A stretch of DNA of 54,131 bases, taken from positions 1 through 54,131 of the forward strand of contig JAJRVQ010000145.1 in NCBI GenBank assembly GCA_024277255.1, in the 5' to 3' direction. Below are positions 17,588-26,459 of this stretch, piece after piece. Both the position numbers and the translations under genes were made by a program. The notes below the pieces were generated by a model, which saw nothing but the letters and a program-made list of their open reading frames with translations, was not told where the DNA came from and did no database searches. Numbering within the stretch: position 1 is the stretch's first letter; every line of letters begins with the position of its first letter. This DNA is from Acidobacteriota bacterium. GTDB lineage: Bacteria > Acidobacteriota > Thermoanaerobaculia > Multivoradales > SZUA-115.

Positions 17588-19249
17588 TTACCCCTCAGGC
17601 TTCGCGTAGACGGTCACCGTGCGGTGGCCAACATTGCGTCGGAAAAGGACCTCGGCGGTCGGCAGCAGGCGCTCGAACTCCTCGCGGTGAGGCTCTTCGA
17701 CCAGGATGAGGGCGGGGCCGCTGAGGCCCCAGAATGCTTCGAGATCCGGCTGTGTCTGAAGATTCCGGATCGACCGTTGCGCGTAGAAGGAGTAACCCGC
17801 CCGCCACTTCCAGAAACGATACGAAACCAGCTCCCCACCGGTTGTGGCGAGAGTGCTCGTCACATCGTCGGCGAGCCCACGGGCTGACTTCCAGGGGTTG
17901 ACGGCAGGAAGCGTCCAGGACGCTGCGATCAGGTAGCTGAGACTGAGGCCCAAGAGCAAGGCCAGAGGAGCAAAGGTCGCACCTCCTCGCCCCCTGATGA
18001 GCCCGACGATGGCGGTGACACCGGTGAGGAGCAGGATCAGACCCCAGGTGATCACGGACGGTGCCAGCGGAGGAGGGATTTCGACCCAAGGAGAGATGAC
18101 AGCCAGTCCAGCCAACAGGAAGATCGACGCCAACACCGACAGAGCAACGACCGCGGCGGTGCGAGCCGCCCGGCGGTAGGAAGTGGTGAATGCCAACCTC
18201 TCGACAACCCCCGCGGCCAAGAAAGCCACCGCCGGCGCGATCGGCAAGATGTAGGGAGCGCGCTTGCTCTGGGACAGTGAGAAGAAGGCGATGATCGCCA
18301 CGATCCAGATCCAACTGAGCTGCCGCAACCGGCCTTCCTCCTGCGTCGAGGGGCGCGTGAGCCACGCTGCCGGCAACAACCAGGACCACGGTGCATAGTC
18401 GGTCCACACGTACTGCAAGAAATACCACCAGGGTTGTCGATGGTCCCAGGCGTCGACGAAGCGAGAGAAGTTCTGGCGCAGCAGCACTTCGTGCAACACC
18501 GCCGTCTCGCCGCGCAGGGCCAGAAGGGCGTACCACGGCGACCCCACGACCAGTCCCACGCCGATCCCGACCAAGACCGCACGATGGAGAAACAGGTCGA
18601 GCCGTCTGCGGGATATCGCGTAGGCCAAGATCACCAGCCCGGGCAGTATCAGGGCGACCGGCCCCTTAGCGAGGACTCCCAAGCCGGCCGCAAGACCGGC
18701 GAGAGCCCAGCCGCGAACTGGAGGTGCCCGAAAATCAAGGACCCGCGTCAGCGGCACCAGAACACCGAGCGTCGATACGAGGACCAGGATGTCCATCTGC
18801 ACGGCGCGCGCGGCCCAGAAGACCTGGTACAGGGTCGAAAAGAGAACCGCCGAAAGCAGTGCCCGCCGGCGCCCGACATAGGGAAGTGCGAGGAGATAGG
18901 TCAAGATAACGCTAGCGACGCCGGCCAACGCCGAGGGTACCCGCAGGCTGAACTCACTGACCCCGCCCAGCAACTTCGAGGCCATCAAAGCGACCCAGTA
19001 GTAGAGGATCGGCTTTTCGGCAAAGACCCGACCATTGACCGTGGGCACCAGCCAGTCGCCGCTCTGGCTCATCTCGACGACGGCACGACCGTAAATCGGC
19101 TCGTTGGGAGCCCACAGATCGCGCGCTCCGAGAGCGAGGAAATTCAACAAAACCGCCGCCGCCGCGAGAGCGACAAGGTCTCGCCAGGTATCACCACGAT
19201 TCATGATCCGGCCGATGCCCGTGCTGGTCGTGGTCATCAAATCCCCCAT
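17588..19249 (-). CDS. Membrane glycosyltransferase, GT39/ArnT-like family
   Basis: Multi-spanning inner-membrane glycosyltransferase that would use a polyprenyl-phosphate sugar donor. 553 residues with about 12 hydrophobic segments. The conserved first periplasmic loop has NEPIYGRAVVEM followed by GDWLVPTVNG and EKPILYYW (about residues 50-90), the ArnT/PMT hallmark region. The C-terminal ~130 residues form a soluble periplasmic domain. GAGGGAAGA lies ahead of the ATG. Candidates for the acceptor include lipid A, a glycoprotein or another envelope lipid; this cannot be resolved here. It stands alone with no adjacent polymyxin-resistance genes. Confidence 0.88.
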   Translation of the reverse strand: MGDLMTTTSTGIGRIMNRGDTWRDLVALAAAAVLLNFLALGARDLWAPNEPIYGRAVVEMSQSGDWLVPTVNGRVFAEKPILYYWVALMASKLLGGVSEFSLRVPSALAGVASVILTYLLALPYVGRRRALLSAVLFSTLYQVFWAARAVQMDILVLVSTLGVLVPLTRVLDFRAPPVRGWALAGLAAGLGVLAKGPVALILPGLVILAYAISRRRLDLFLHRAVLVGIGVGLVVGSPWYALLALRGETAVLHEVLLRQNFSRFVDAWDHRQPWWYFLQYVWTDYAPWSWLLPAAWLTRPSTQEEGRLRQLSWIWIVAIIAFFSLSQSKRAPYILPIAPAVAFLAAGVVERLAFTTSYRRAARTAAVVALSVLASIFLLAGLAVISPWVEIPPPLAPSVITWGLILLLTGVTAIVGLIRGRGGATFAPLALLLGLSLSYLIAASWTLPAVNPWKSARGLADDVTSTLATTGGELVSYRFWKWRAGYSFYAQRSIRNLQTQPDLEAFWGLSGPALILVEEPHREEFERLLPTAEVLFRRNVGHRTVTVYAKPEG

Positions 19250-19527
19250 TCTTCCCTCTGAGGTGACGTCCTACGAGATGCCGCGCCTGGCGGAATCCTT
19301 CGCTGCAAGCCGCCGGTCTTTCCTCTTGCCAAGAACGCAAAGACCCGCTGCACCTACAGCAATCCCTGAAGACTTGAAGGCAGACCTAGTAGTCGTAATC
19401 GATTTAGCGGAAGGTACCACACCGAGATCGAGCCGCTGGAAGTTGAAATCGTCTTCCCGCGCCGGCGCAGTCGCGAACAGACTCGCGGCGAGCCAAACGG
19501 AGGCGACGCTGGTAGACTGGCGTCGTC

Positions 19528-19941
19528 ATGTCGACAGCCGCCGTGCCACGCCACGCTCGCCGCATGCGCGCCCTGGATTTGCTGCGCGCTACGCTGGTTC
19601 TTGGCGCCGTCTATGATTTCGTCTACGCGATCCTGATGGTGGTGGCTCCGGAGCTGCCGGAGCGGCTGTTGCAGTTGCCGCAGCCGCAAGAGGCTTTTTA
19701 CCTCGGCATCATGGCGGTCTTTCTGACCATGCTCGGCTCTCTCTACCTCTTCGCCGCCCGCGATCCACGACGCTACTCCGGCATCATCGTGGTCGCCATC
19801 TTGGGCCGTTTGGCGGGAGGTGTCGTCTTTGTGGTGACCGCGATGCGCAACCCTGAGCTGTGGGGGCTGTATGTGCTCGCGGGCGGCGATACCTTGATCG
19901 CTCTTTCCCACGCCTTCTTCTTCCGGCCGGCACTACGTTGA
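19528..19941 (+). CDS. Small integral membrane protein of unknown function
   Basis: 137 residues with about four hydrophobic segments (roughly 18-42, 56-80, 85-107 and 112-130) and a basic N-terminus. No catalytic motif is visible. A VLGAVYDFVYAILMVVAPE segment and a FYLGIMAVFL segment give it a compact helical-bundle look typical of small conserved membrane proteins. It lies 58 bases before mlaE on the same strand and may share its transcript. The preceding 19250-19527 contains no other recognisable gene. Confidence 0.7.
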   Translation: MSTAAVPRHARRMRALDLLRATLVLGAVYDFVYAILMVVAPELPERLLQLPQPQEAFYLGIMAVFLTMLGSLYLFAARDPRRYSGIIVVAILGRLAGGVVFVVTAMRNPELWGLYVLAGGDTLIALSHAFFFRPALR

Positions 19942-19999
19942 GTCCCGCGCCTGAGGCCACGATCGTAGGTCACAAGATGACTCCGGACGGGGCACCACG

Positions 20000-20752
20000 A
20001 TGAGAGTACAGGGTCTTCTGGAGACCGCCGGAGATCTGGCGATTCTGACCGTCAAGTCCTTCTCAGGTCTCTTCAAGCCTCCCTACGACGTCGGCCAGTG
20101 GGTGCGGCAGATGGAGCAGATCGGCGTGCGCTCGCTCGGCGTGGCCAGCATCACCACAATTTTCACCGGCATGGTCATGGCGCTACAAACCGCCTACAGC
20201 TTGCCGGAACTGGGAGTGAAATACTACATAGGCGCCGTGGTTTCCAAGTCCCTGGTGCGCGAGTTGGGACCGGTGCTGACCGCGCTGATTGTCGGTGGTC
20301 GCATCGGCGCCGGCATGACCGCAGAGATCGGCACCATGAAGGTGACCGAGCAGGTCGATGCCCTGCGCTCGATGGGAGCCGATCCGGTCAAGAAGCTGGT
20401 GGTTCCCAAGCTCCTGGCGACGCTGGTGATGCTGCCGGCGTTGACCATCCTCGGCGATCTGCTCGGCGTCCTCGGCGGGCTGGTGGTGGCGGTGACCCAG
20501 CTCGATCTCTCCTCGGGCTTTTACATCAACGACGTTCTTTCGTCGCTGACCCTGGACGACGTTTTCAGCGGCGTCGGCAAGGCCTTCTTCTTCGCCTATT
20601 TCATCGCCCTGGTCGGCTGCTACAACGGCCTCACCGCCCGCGGAGGCGCCGACGGAGTGGGGCGCGCCACCACCCGCACGGTAGTCATGGCCGCCATCAT
20701 GGTGCTGGTTTCCGACTTCTTCTTGACCAAGCTGTTCTACATCGCTCTGTGA
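20000..20752 (+). CDS. mlaE: MlaE-type ABC transporter permease (MCE/lipid transport)
   Basis: Inner-membrane permease of the MlaFEDB-type phospholipid transporter. 250 residues, family length. Characteristic blocks are GVASITTIFTGMVMALQTAY (about 47-66), RELGPVLTALIVGGRIGAGM and AEIGTMKVTEQVDALRSMG. Five or so hydrophobic segments follow. Its stop is four bases from the mlaF start, so the two are coupled. Together with mlaF and mlaD it forms the core of a retrograde or anterograde lipid pump. No mlaA, mlaB or mlaC is present in the window. Confidence 0.95.
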   Translation: MRVQGLLETAGDLAILTVKSFSGLFKPPYDVGQWVRQMEQIGVRSLGVASITTIFTGMVMALQTAYSLPELGVKYYIGAVVSKSLVRELGPVLTALIVGGRIGAGMTAEIGTMKVTEQVDALRSMGADPVKKLVVPKLLATLVMLPALTILGDLLGVLGGLVVAVTQLDLSSGFYINDVLSSLTLDDVFSGVGKAFFFAYFIALVGCYNGLTARGGADGVGRATTRTVVMAAIMVLVSDFFLTKLFYIAL

Positions 20753-20756
20753 GCCC

Positions 20757-21548
20757 ATGAGCACTACGCGCCCTACGAGTACGGTGACGCCGATCTACCA
20801 AGTCCGCGGATTGACCCGCAGGTATGGCTCCTTGACGGTGCTCGACGGCATCGACTTCGACCTCCATCCCGGCGAGTGTTTGGTCATCCTCGGCCGCTCC
20901 GGCAGCGGCAAGAGCGTCACTCTGCGCCAACTCAACGGTCTGGAGAAACCCAACGCCGGCAGCGTCCTTTTCGACGGTCATGAGATCACCACCCTGTCGG
21001 AAAGCCAGCTCCTGCCGGTACGCCAGCGGGTGGCCATGTTGTTTCAAAGCGGAGCGCTGTTCGACTCGATGAATGTCTACGAGAACATCGCCTTCCCTCT
21101 GCGCGAGCACACCGACCTCGACGAAGCGGGGATCGCCGCCAAGGTCGCCGAGAAACTCGCCAACGTGCGTCTGGCCGGTATCGAAAACCATGTACCCTCG
21201 TCGCTGTCGGGAGGCATGCGCAAGCGGGTCGCTCTGGCCCGCTCGTTGGCCCTCGACCCGGAAGTAGTCCTGTTCGACGAACCGACCACCGGTCTCGACC
21301 CGATGACCTCCGCCACCATCGCCAGCTTGATCCTCGCCACCCGCGACAGCGGCGTAACCAGCATTGTCGTCACCCACGATCTAGCGCTCGCCCGCCGCGT
21401 CGGCAACCGCTTGGCCTTTCTTGACGGGGGACGTTTTCGTTACATCGGCGACTGGGCAGGCGCCGACGCCAGCTCAGATCCAATCTTGCACCGTTTTCTC
21501 GCTGGAGAAGAAGAGGAAGAGGAAGAAGAGGAGTCTCACCATGGGTGA
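20757..21548 (+). CDS. mlaF: MlaF-type ABC transporter ATP-binding protein
   Basis: ATPase of the MCE/Mla lipid transporter. 263 residues. Walker A GRSGSGKS (46-53), ABC signature LSGGMRKRVALARSL, Walker B VVLFDEPTTGLDP and the H-loop VVTHDL are all intact. The LSGGMRKR variant is typical of MlaF. The C-terminus has a run of glutamates (EEEEEEEE), and the coding sequence overlaps the start of mlaD by 8 bases, a tight coupling. Confidence 0.95.
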   Translation: MSTTRPTSTVTPIYQVRGLTRRYGSLTVLDGIDFDLHPGECLVILGRSGSGKSVTLRQLNGLEKPNAGSVLFDGHEITTLSESQLLPVRQRVAMLFQSGALFDSMNVYENIAFPLREHTDLDEAGIAAKVAEKLANVRLAGIENHVPSSLSGGMRKRVALARSLALDPEVVLFDEPTTGLDPMTSATIASLILATRDSGVTSIVVTHDLALARRVGNRLAFLDGGRFRYIGDWAGADASSDPILHRFLAGEEEEEEEEESHHG

Positions 21549-22719
21549 AAAGAGCAGCCAGCGAGTCCGGGTCGGTGCCTTGCTGTTGATCGCTTTGGCG
21601 GTCCTCGCCGCCGGCATCGTCATGATCGGCGATCAAAGACACATGTTCACTCGCAAGAACACCTATTTCGCCAGCTTCACCTCGGTCAGCGGGCTGAACC
21701 CCGGCAACCCGGTTCAACTCAACGGTGTTGCCGTGGGCAACGTCAAAGAGATCGTTCTGCCGGAGGACCCGACACGCAGTCAGATCCGCATCGAGATCAC
21801 CGTCGAGCGCCGTTTCGCCGAGCGGGTGCGGGGGGATTCCGAAGCGCGCATCAAGACCCTGGGTCTCCTCGGCGACAAATATGTGCAACTCACCTCAGGC
21901 TCGCCCGAGTTCCCGATCATCCCGGACGGCGCCGAGATTCCCACCGCGGCGCCGACTTCGGTCGACGCCCTGATGGCCACCGGCGAAGACGTGATGGCCA
22001 ACGTCACCGAGATCTCCTCTTCGCTGCGTACCATCCTCAAGCGAATGGAAGAGGGCGAGGGGCTGCTCGGCGAGTTGACCACAGAGTCGCAGGGCGGCCA
22101 GAAAGTCGTCGACGCGGCACTCGCGACCCTCGCTTCGACTCAGTCGCTGATCGATAAGCTCGAAAACGGACGCGGCACGGTGCCAAGGCTGATCAACGAT
22201 CCCGCCATCGCCGAAAGCTTAACCCTGGCAGTTGAGCGCCTCAACGGAACATTGACGCAAATCGAAGAGGGTGACGGACTCTTGGCGATGCTGATCAACG
22301 ACCCACAAGGACCAAAGAAACTCGACGCCACCCTGACCGCGATCCAGGGCTCGGCCGAGGCGCTCTCCAGCTTCACCACCCAGGTCGAAGAGGCCGAGGG
22401 GCTACTTCCCAAACTGCTCACCGACGCCGAGTACTCGGCGCGCATCTCCAGCGATCTGGAGGGCATTCTCAGCAAGCTCAACCAACTCGCCGACAAGCTC
22501 AACGGCAACCAAGGAACCGTCCCGCAACTGGTCAACGACCCGCAGGTCTACGAGGCGATCAACGACATCCTGGTCGGCGTCAACGAGTCGAAGTTCCTAC
22601 GCTGGCTGATCCGCAACCGGCAGAAGAAGGGCATCGAAAAGCGTTACAAAGAAGAGCTGGAAGCGGCACCGCCGGGAACACCGAAGGCGAAGGCCGTCGA
22701 AGAAGAGGGCACCGAGTAG
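21541..22719 (+). CDS. mlaD: MCE-family periplasmic lipid-binding protein (MlaD-like)
   Basis: 392 residues from the ATG at 21541, which overlaps the end of mlaF; an upstream in-frame start at 21421 is inside mlaF and unlikely. The N-terminus has one transmembrane anchor (about residues 9-30). The MCE domain (about 38-125) includes FASFTSVSGLNPGNPVQLNG and GDKYVQLTSG. The remaining ~250 residues are a long helical tail with repeating GLL and NGxGTVP-like units, longer than E. coli MlaD (183 residues), as in many MCE proteins that build tunnels. A terminator hairpin follows. Confidence 0.9.
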   Translation: MGEKSSQRVRVGALLLIALAVLAAGIVMIGDQRHMFTRKNTYFASFTSVSGLNPGNPVQLNGVAVGNVKEIVLPEDPTRSQIRIEITVERRFAERVRGDSEARIKTLGLLGDKYVQLTSGSPEFPIIPDGAEIPTAAPTSVDALMATGEDVMANVTEISSSLRTILKRMEEGEGLLGELTTESQGGQKVVDAALATLASTQSLIDKLENGRGTVPRLINDPAIAESLTLAVERLNGTLTQIEEGDGLLAMLINDPQGPKKLDATLTAIQGSAEALSSFTTQVEEAEGLLPKLLTDAEYSARISSDLEGILSKLNQLADKLNGNQGTVPQLVNDPQVYEAINDILVGVNESKFLRWLIRNRQKKGIEKRYKEELEAAPPGTPKAKAVEEEGTE

Positions 22720-22746
22720 TAGCCAGTCCATCTGCCGGCGCCGAGC

Positions 22747-22785
22747 GTTGGCGGCAGGTCAAGCCGCCAACCGCCTCTTTCTGTT
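22747..22785 (+). terminator. Intrinsic terminator after the mla operon
   Basis: A 9-bp stem (GTTGGCGGC at 22747-22755 with 22763-22771) and 7-base loop are followed by a T-rich stretch (ctctttctgttg). Position just past mlaD and before ugd suits transcription termination. Confidence 0.65.
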
Positions 22786-22866
22786 GCTCCACCAGCGACG
22801 ATCCAGTATCGTCCACCGAGCCAACAATCCCATCCCCACCCTCACAACCTCAGGTAGCAAGACGAA

Positions 22867-24234
22867 ATGAACATTTGCGTCGTCGGTAGCGGTTACGTCG
22901 GTCTGGTCACCGGCGCCTGTTTGGCCGATTTCGGTATGCATGTGACCGGTGTCGACAAGGACGCCGACAAGGTCGCGGCCCTGAAGCGCGGCGAGATCCC
23001 GATCTACGAGCCCGGTCTTGCCACCCTGGTGCGCAAGAACGCCGAGGAAAACCGCCTCTCTTTCACCACCGAGAGCGGTCCGGCGATCGCCGATGCCGAC
23101 GCGGTGTTCATCGCCGTCGGCACACCGCCGCGCGAGGATGGATCGGCCGACCTCACTTTCGTGCGCGAAGTGGCGAGCGCCATCGGTGAGAACCTCAACG
23201 GTTTTACCGTCATCATCACCAAGAGCACCGTGCCGATCGGTACCGGCAAGATGATCGAGTCGATCGTGCGCCAGGTGGCCGGCGAGACGGCAGACTTCGC
23301 CGTGGTCAGCAACCCCGAGTTTCTGCGCGAAGGTTCGGCGATCGGGGACTTCATGCGCCCCGACCGAGTCGTCATCGGCAGCACCGACCCGCGCGCCGTC
23401 GACATCATGCAGCAGGTCTATGCGCCTCTGCAGCGCGCCGACGTACCGTTCGTGGTGACCAACGTCGAAAGCGCCGAGCTGATCAAGTACGCCTCGAACG
23501 GCTTTCTGGCCACCAAGATCTCGTTCATCAACGAGGTCGCCGATCTCTGTGAGGGGCTGGGCGCCGATGTCGAGGTGGTGGCGCGAGGCATGGGGCTCGA
23601 CCGGCGGATCGGCCCCAAGTTCCTCTCGCCCGGCCCCGGATTCGGCGGCTCCTGCTTCCCCAAGGACACCCGCGCCGTGGCCAGCATCGCTGAACAGACC
23701 GGTCGCCGGTTCCACATCATCGAAGCGGTGCTCAAAGTCAACGAAGCGACCAAGCAGCGCATGGTCGAGAAGACCGAAAAGGCCTTCGGTGGCGTCGCCG
23801 GAAAGACCCTGGCGGTCCTCGGCTTGTCGTTCAAGCCGGACACCGACGATGTCCGAGAATCCCCCGCGATCAACATCGTCGAGGGGCTGCTCGCGGCCGG
23901 CGCTCGGCTGCGCGCCTTCGACCCGGCGGCAATGGAGGCTTTCCAGGACGTCCTCGACTTGGACGCCGAGGCGGCCTCCCGCATCGAGTACACCGACAAT
24001 GCCTACGCCGCCGCACAGGGCGCCGACGGGATCGTCATCTTGACCGAATGGAACCAGTTTCGAGCCCTCGAACTGAGCCGCCTCAAGGAGGCGCTGACAC
24101 AGCCAATAGTGGTCGATCTGCGCAACCTCTATGAGCCGGAGGTAATGGCGGCCGCGGGCTTGCACTACGTATCGGTGGGAAGACCTGAAGGTAGACCTGC
24201 CCCTGAGGAGAACACTTGCGAGATACCATCATGA
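22867..24234 (+). CDS. ugd: UDP-glucose 6-dehydrogenase
   Basis: Oxidises UDP-glucose to UDP-glucuronate with NAD+. 455 residues, usual length. The Rossmann motif [10 protein letters not shown] (8-17) opens the protein. The catalytic cysteine is C263 in FGGSCFPKD, and [11 protein letters not shown] and the central [17 protein letters not shown] (with the catalytic lysine) are all present. The C-terminal UDP-binding domain has [17 protein letters not shown]. Its stop overlaps the ATG of the next gene in an ATGA, giving a two-step route to UDP-xylose. Confidence 0.95.
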   Translation: MNICVVGSGYVGLVTGACLADFGMHVTGVDKDADKVAALKRGEIPIYEPGLATLVRKNAEENRLSFTTESGPAIADADAVFIAVGTPPREDGSADLTFVREVASAIGENLNGFTVIITKSTVPIGTGKMIESIVRQVAGETADFAVVSNPEFLREGSAIGDFMRPDRVVIGSTDPRAVDIMQQVYAPLQRADVPFVVTNVESAELIKYASNGFLATKISFINEVADLCEGLGADVEVVARGMGLDRRIGPKFLSPGPGFGGSCFPKDTRAVASIAEQTGRRFHIIEAVLKVNEATKQRMVEKTEKAFGGVAGKTLAVLGLSFKPDTDDVRESPAINIVEGLLAAGARLRAFDPAAMEAFQDVLDLDAEAASRIEYTDNAYAAAQGADGIVILTEWNQFRALELSRLKEALTQPIVVDLRNLYEPEVMAAAGLHYVSVGRPEGRPAPEENTCEIPS

Positions 24235-25175
24235 GACGTGCGGTGATCACCGGGGGCGCCGGTTTCCTAGGCTCCCATCTCTGCGAGCGGTTGCTGGCCG
24301 AAGGTTGCCGCGTGGTCTGTGTCGACAATCTGATTACCGGCAAGTTGGCCAATCTGGCTCACCTCCGTGACAACGAGCACTTCGAGTTCATCGAGCACGA
24401 CGTCAGCCAGCCCTTCGAAGTCGCAGGGGAGGTCGACTACGTGCTGCACTTCGCCTCACCGGCGAGCCCCATCGACTACCTTGAACTACCCATCCAGACG
24501 CTCAAGGTAGGATCGCTGGGCACCCACAACACGCTCGGCCTGGCGCGCGCCAAGTCGGCCCGCTACCTGCTGGCGTCAACCTCCGAAGTTTACGGCGACC
24601 CGCTGATTCACCCGCAGCCGGAGAGCTACTGGGGCAACGTCAACCCGGTCGGGCCGCGCGGCGTCTACGACGAAGCCAAACGGTTCGCCGAAGCGATGGC
24701 CATGGCCTACCACCGGTATCACGGCCTCGAAGTTCGCATCGTGTGCATCTTCAACACCTACGGCCCCCGCATGCGCCCGCGCGACGGCCGGGTAGTCCCC
24801 GCGTTCATCCAGCAGAGTCTGACCGGCGAGCCGCTGACCGTTTTTGGCGACGGCAATCAGACGCGCTCCTTCTGCTATGTCGACGATCTCGTCGAAGGGA
24901 TCTACCGGCTGCTGAAGAGCGACGAGTCGGACCCGGTCAACATCGGCAATCCGTACGAAATGACCATCCGCGAGTTCGCCGAGGAGGTTCTGCGCTTGAC
25001 CGGAGCCAAGAGCGAACTGACCTTTCACCCCCTGCCGGTCGACGACCCCAAGACCCGTCAGCCCGACATCACTCGGGCCCGCGAGATCCTCGGCTGGGAA
25101 CCGAAAGTCGCCTTGGCCGACGGTCTGGCCAAGACGGTCGACTATTTCAAGGGTCTGCTGGCCGCCTCGGCGTAG
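24231..25175 (+). CDS. uxs: UDP-glucuronate decarboxylase (UDP-xylose synthase) family SDR
   Basis: Converts UDP-glucuronate to UDP-xylose via a 4-keto intermediate. 314 residues from the ATG at 24231, which overlaps the ugd stop (ATGA); a TTG at 24216 is less likely. The NAD-binding GGAGFLGS (8-15) and the catalytic YDEAKR (Tyr and Lys separated by three) are intact, with the [20 protein letters not shown] and [20 protein letters not shown] blocks typical of UXS. The upstream ugd supplies its substrate. The product probably feeds surface glycan or exopolysaccharide synthesis. Related dehydratases share many motifs, so the exact product is inferred. Confidence 0.88.
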   Translation: MRRAVITGGAGFLGSHLCERLLAEGCRVVCVDNLITGKLANLAHLRDNEHFEFIEHDVSQPFEVAGEVDYVLHFASPASPIDYLELPIQTLKVGSLGTHNTLGLARAKSARYLLASTSEVYGDPLIHPQPESYWGNVNPVGPRGVYDEAKRFAEAMAMAYHRYHGLEVRIVCIFNTYGPRMRPRDGRVVPAFIQQSLTGEPLTVFGDGNQTRSFCYVDDLVEGIYRLLKSDESDPVNIGNPYEMTIREFAEEVLRLTGAKSELTFHPLPVDDPKTRQPDITRAREILGWEPKVALADGLAKTVDYFKGLLAASA

Positions 25176-25361
25176 CAGTCCGTGGTGAAAGTCGTCCGTC
25201 GGCGAGAGCGAGGGATCTGGCTGCGAATCAAGGCGCCGCGAAAAAAGGTGGCGGGCCGGAGGCGAACCCGAGGTTCGTCGAGGATTTTCCAACGCGGAGT
25301 CACGGCCAGAGAGCCGCTCGGAGCCAGGGCGAGTTACACCACGGGCTGGTAGACTAGAGCC

Positions 25362-25685
25362 ATGGCTGAAACCATTACATGCATCCGCTGTGGCCGCCAA
25401 GCTCCGCCTCCCGGCCGCCTTTTGATGGCCGCCGAGCAGGCGGCGGAGATTCGCGCCAAGGTCTGTTCCGACTGCTGGGAGGAGTGGCAGAAGGGCGAGG
25501 TCGTGGTGATCAACGAACTGCGCCTCAACTTCATGGACCCGCAGGCCCAGGAGATTCTCAACCGGCACATGCGAGAGTTTCTCTACTTGGACGGCAAGCC
25601 GACAGAAGGGTCGACCCCATCGCCACTGGACAATGTCACTCCGCCCGGCGAGTCGCCCCAGGGCGACCGTGAAACCGGCAACTGA
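25362..25685 (+). CDS. YggX-like Fe(2+)-trafficking protein with extra cysteines
   Basis: 107 residues. The segment from about 29 to 76 resembles YggX, including WEEWQKGEVVVINELRLNFM and the FLYLDGK ending. YggX proteins protect Fe-S enzymes from oxidation and may move ferrous iron. Unlike E. coli YggX, this one has a CIRC pair near residues 7-10 and a CSDC pair near 36-39, which could bind a metal. The C-terminal ~25 residues are a Pro/Gly-rich tail. It may be coupled to the next gene, which overlaps its 3' end. Confidence 0.7.
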   Translation: MAETITCIRCGRQAPPPGRLLMAAEQAAEIRAKVCSDCWEEWQKGEVVVINELRLNFMDPQAQEILNRHMREFLYLDGKPTEGSTPSPLDNVTPPGESPQGDRETGN

Positions 25686-26454
25686 GGAATCGTCCATTCA
25701 GACTTCCAGGATCGCCGCTCTGTGGCATCGCATCCCACGCCAAGCGGTTGTTCGCCTGTTGATCCTGGTGTTGCTGGTCGCCGCGGTCGCGGCCGCGGCA
25801 CGCTGGACGCCGCTGGGCCGCTACCTGGACCGTGAGGTCCTCCAAGCCACCCTCAATGGCCTGAAGGATGTCTGGTGGGCGCCGCTGCTGCTCATTGCCT
25901 CCTTCATCTTCTTTTGCAACGTAGGGCTGCCAGCGACTCCCTTCCTGGTCGTCGGAGGGCTGGTCTTCGGCCTCGCGCGCGGCACTCTGTACAACTTCAT
26001 CGGCCTCTTTTCAAGCGCTCTGCTCGGCTATACGGTGGCACGCTTCCTCGGTACCGACTTCTTCCGCCACCTCCTGGGTGGCAGGTTGCGAAAGATCGAA
26101 AAGCAGGTCGCGCGGCGGGGATTCTGGTACCTGATCGGTTTGCGCCTGGTGCCAATTCCCTTCCCCGTCTCCAATTTCGGGCTGGCCCTGGCCGGCGTCC
26201 CTTTGTCGACCTACGCCCTCACCTCCGCCCTTGGACTGGCTCCGGCGACGCTGCTGTGGACCTGGTTCGCCATCCCCATCGGCAACGCCGCCAAGGCGTC
26301 GCCGGGCGAGAGTCAAATGGGGTCTCTGGCTCTACGTTTGGCCGGCATCTCCGCCCTGCTGGCCGTGCTGATCCTCTTGCCCGCAGTGATCAACGGCCGG
26401 AGCCGGAGGCGGCGTCTACGAGACCTGCGCGCCCAGCGCGCCCAGCGCGGCTAG
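25633..26454 (+). CDS. TVP38/TMEM64-type (VTT/DedA-related) membrane protein
   Basis: About 273 residues from an ATG at 25633, overlapping the YggX-like gene by 53 bases. An in-frame GTG at 25669 gives 261 residues and only a 17-base overlap, and may be the true start. About six hydrophobic segments are present. The VTT/SNARE-associated motif region (GLPATPFLVVGGLVFGLARG, about 97-116, then FLGTDFF and GLRLVPIPFPVSNFGLA) is clear. Such proteins act in lipid scrambling or envelope homeostasis. The arginine-rich C-terminus is cytoplasmic. Confidence 0.82.
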   Translation: MSLRPASRPRATVKPATEESSIQTSRIAALWHRIPRQAVVRLLILVLLVAAVAAAARWTPLGRYLDREVLQATLNGLKDVWWAPLLLIASFIFFCNVGLPATPFLVVGGLVFGLARGTLYNFIGLFSSALLGYTVARFLGTDFFRHLLGGRLRKIEKQVARRGFWYLIGLRLVPIPFPVSNFGLALAGVPLSTYALTSALGLAPATLLWTWFAIPIGNAAKASPGESQMGSLALRLAGISALLAVLILLPAVINGRSRRRRLRDLRAQRAQRG

Positions 26455-26459
26455 CCGAC

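Noticed and set aside
22759..24165. 468-residue open frame antisense to ugd
   Set aside because: It mirrors the strongly conserved UDP-glucose dehydrogenase gene; high-GC DNA gives long antisense frames by codon bias, and there is no ribosome site or family signature.
25196..25361. Arg-rich frame between uxs and the YggX-like gene
   Set aside because: No ribosome site, no family, and highly biased Arg composition; probably non-coding.
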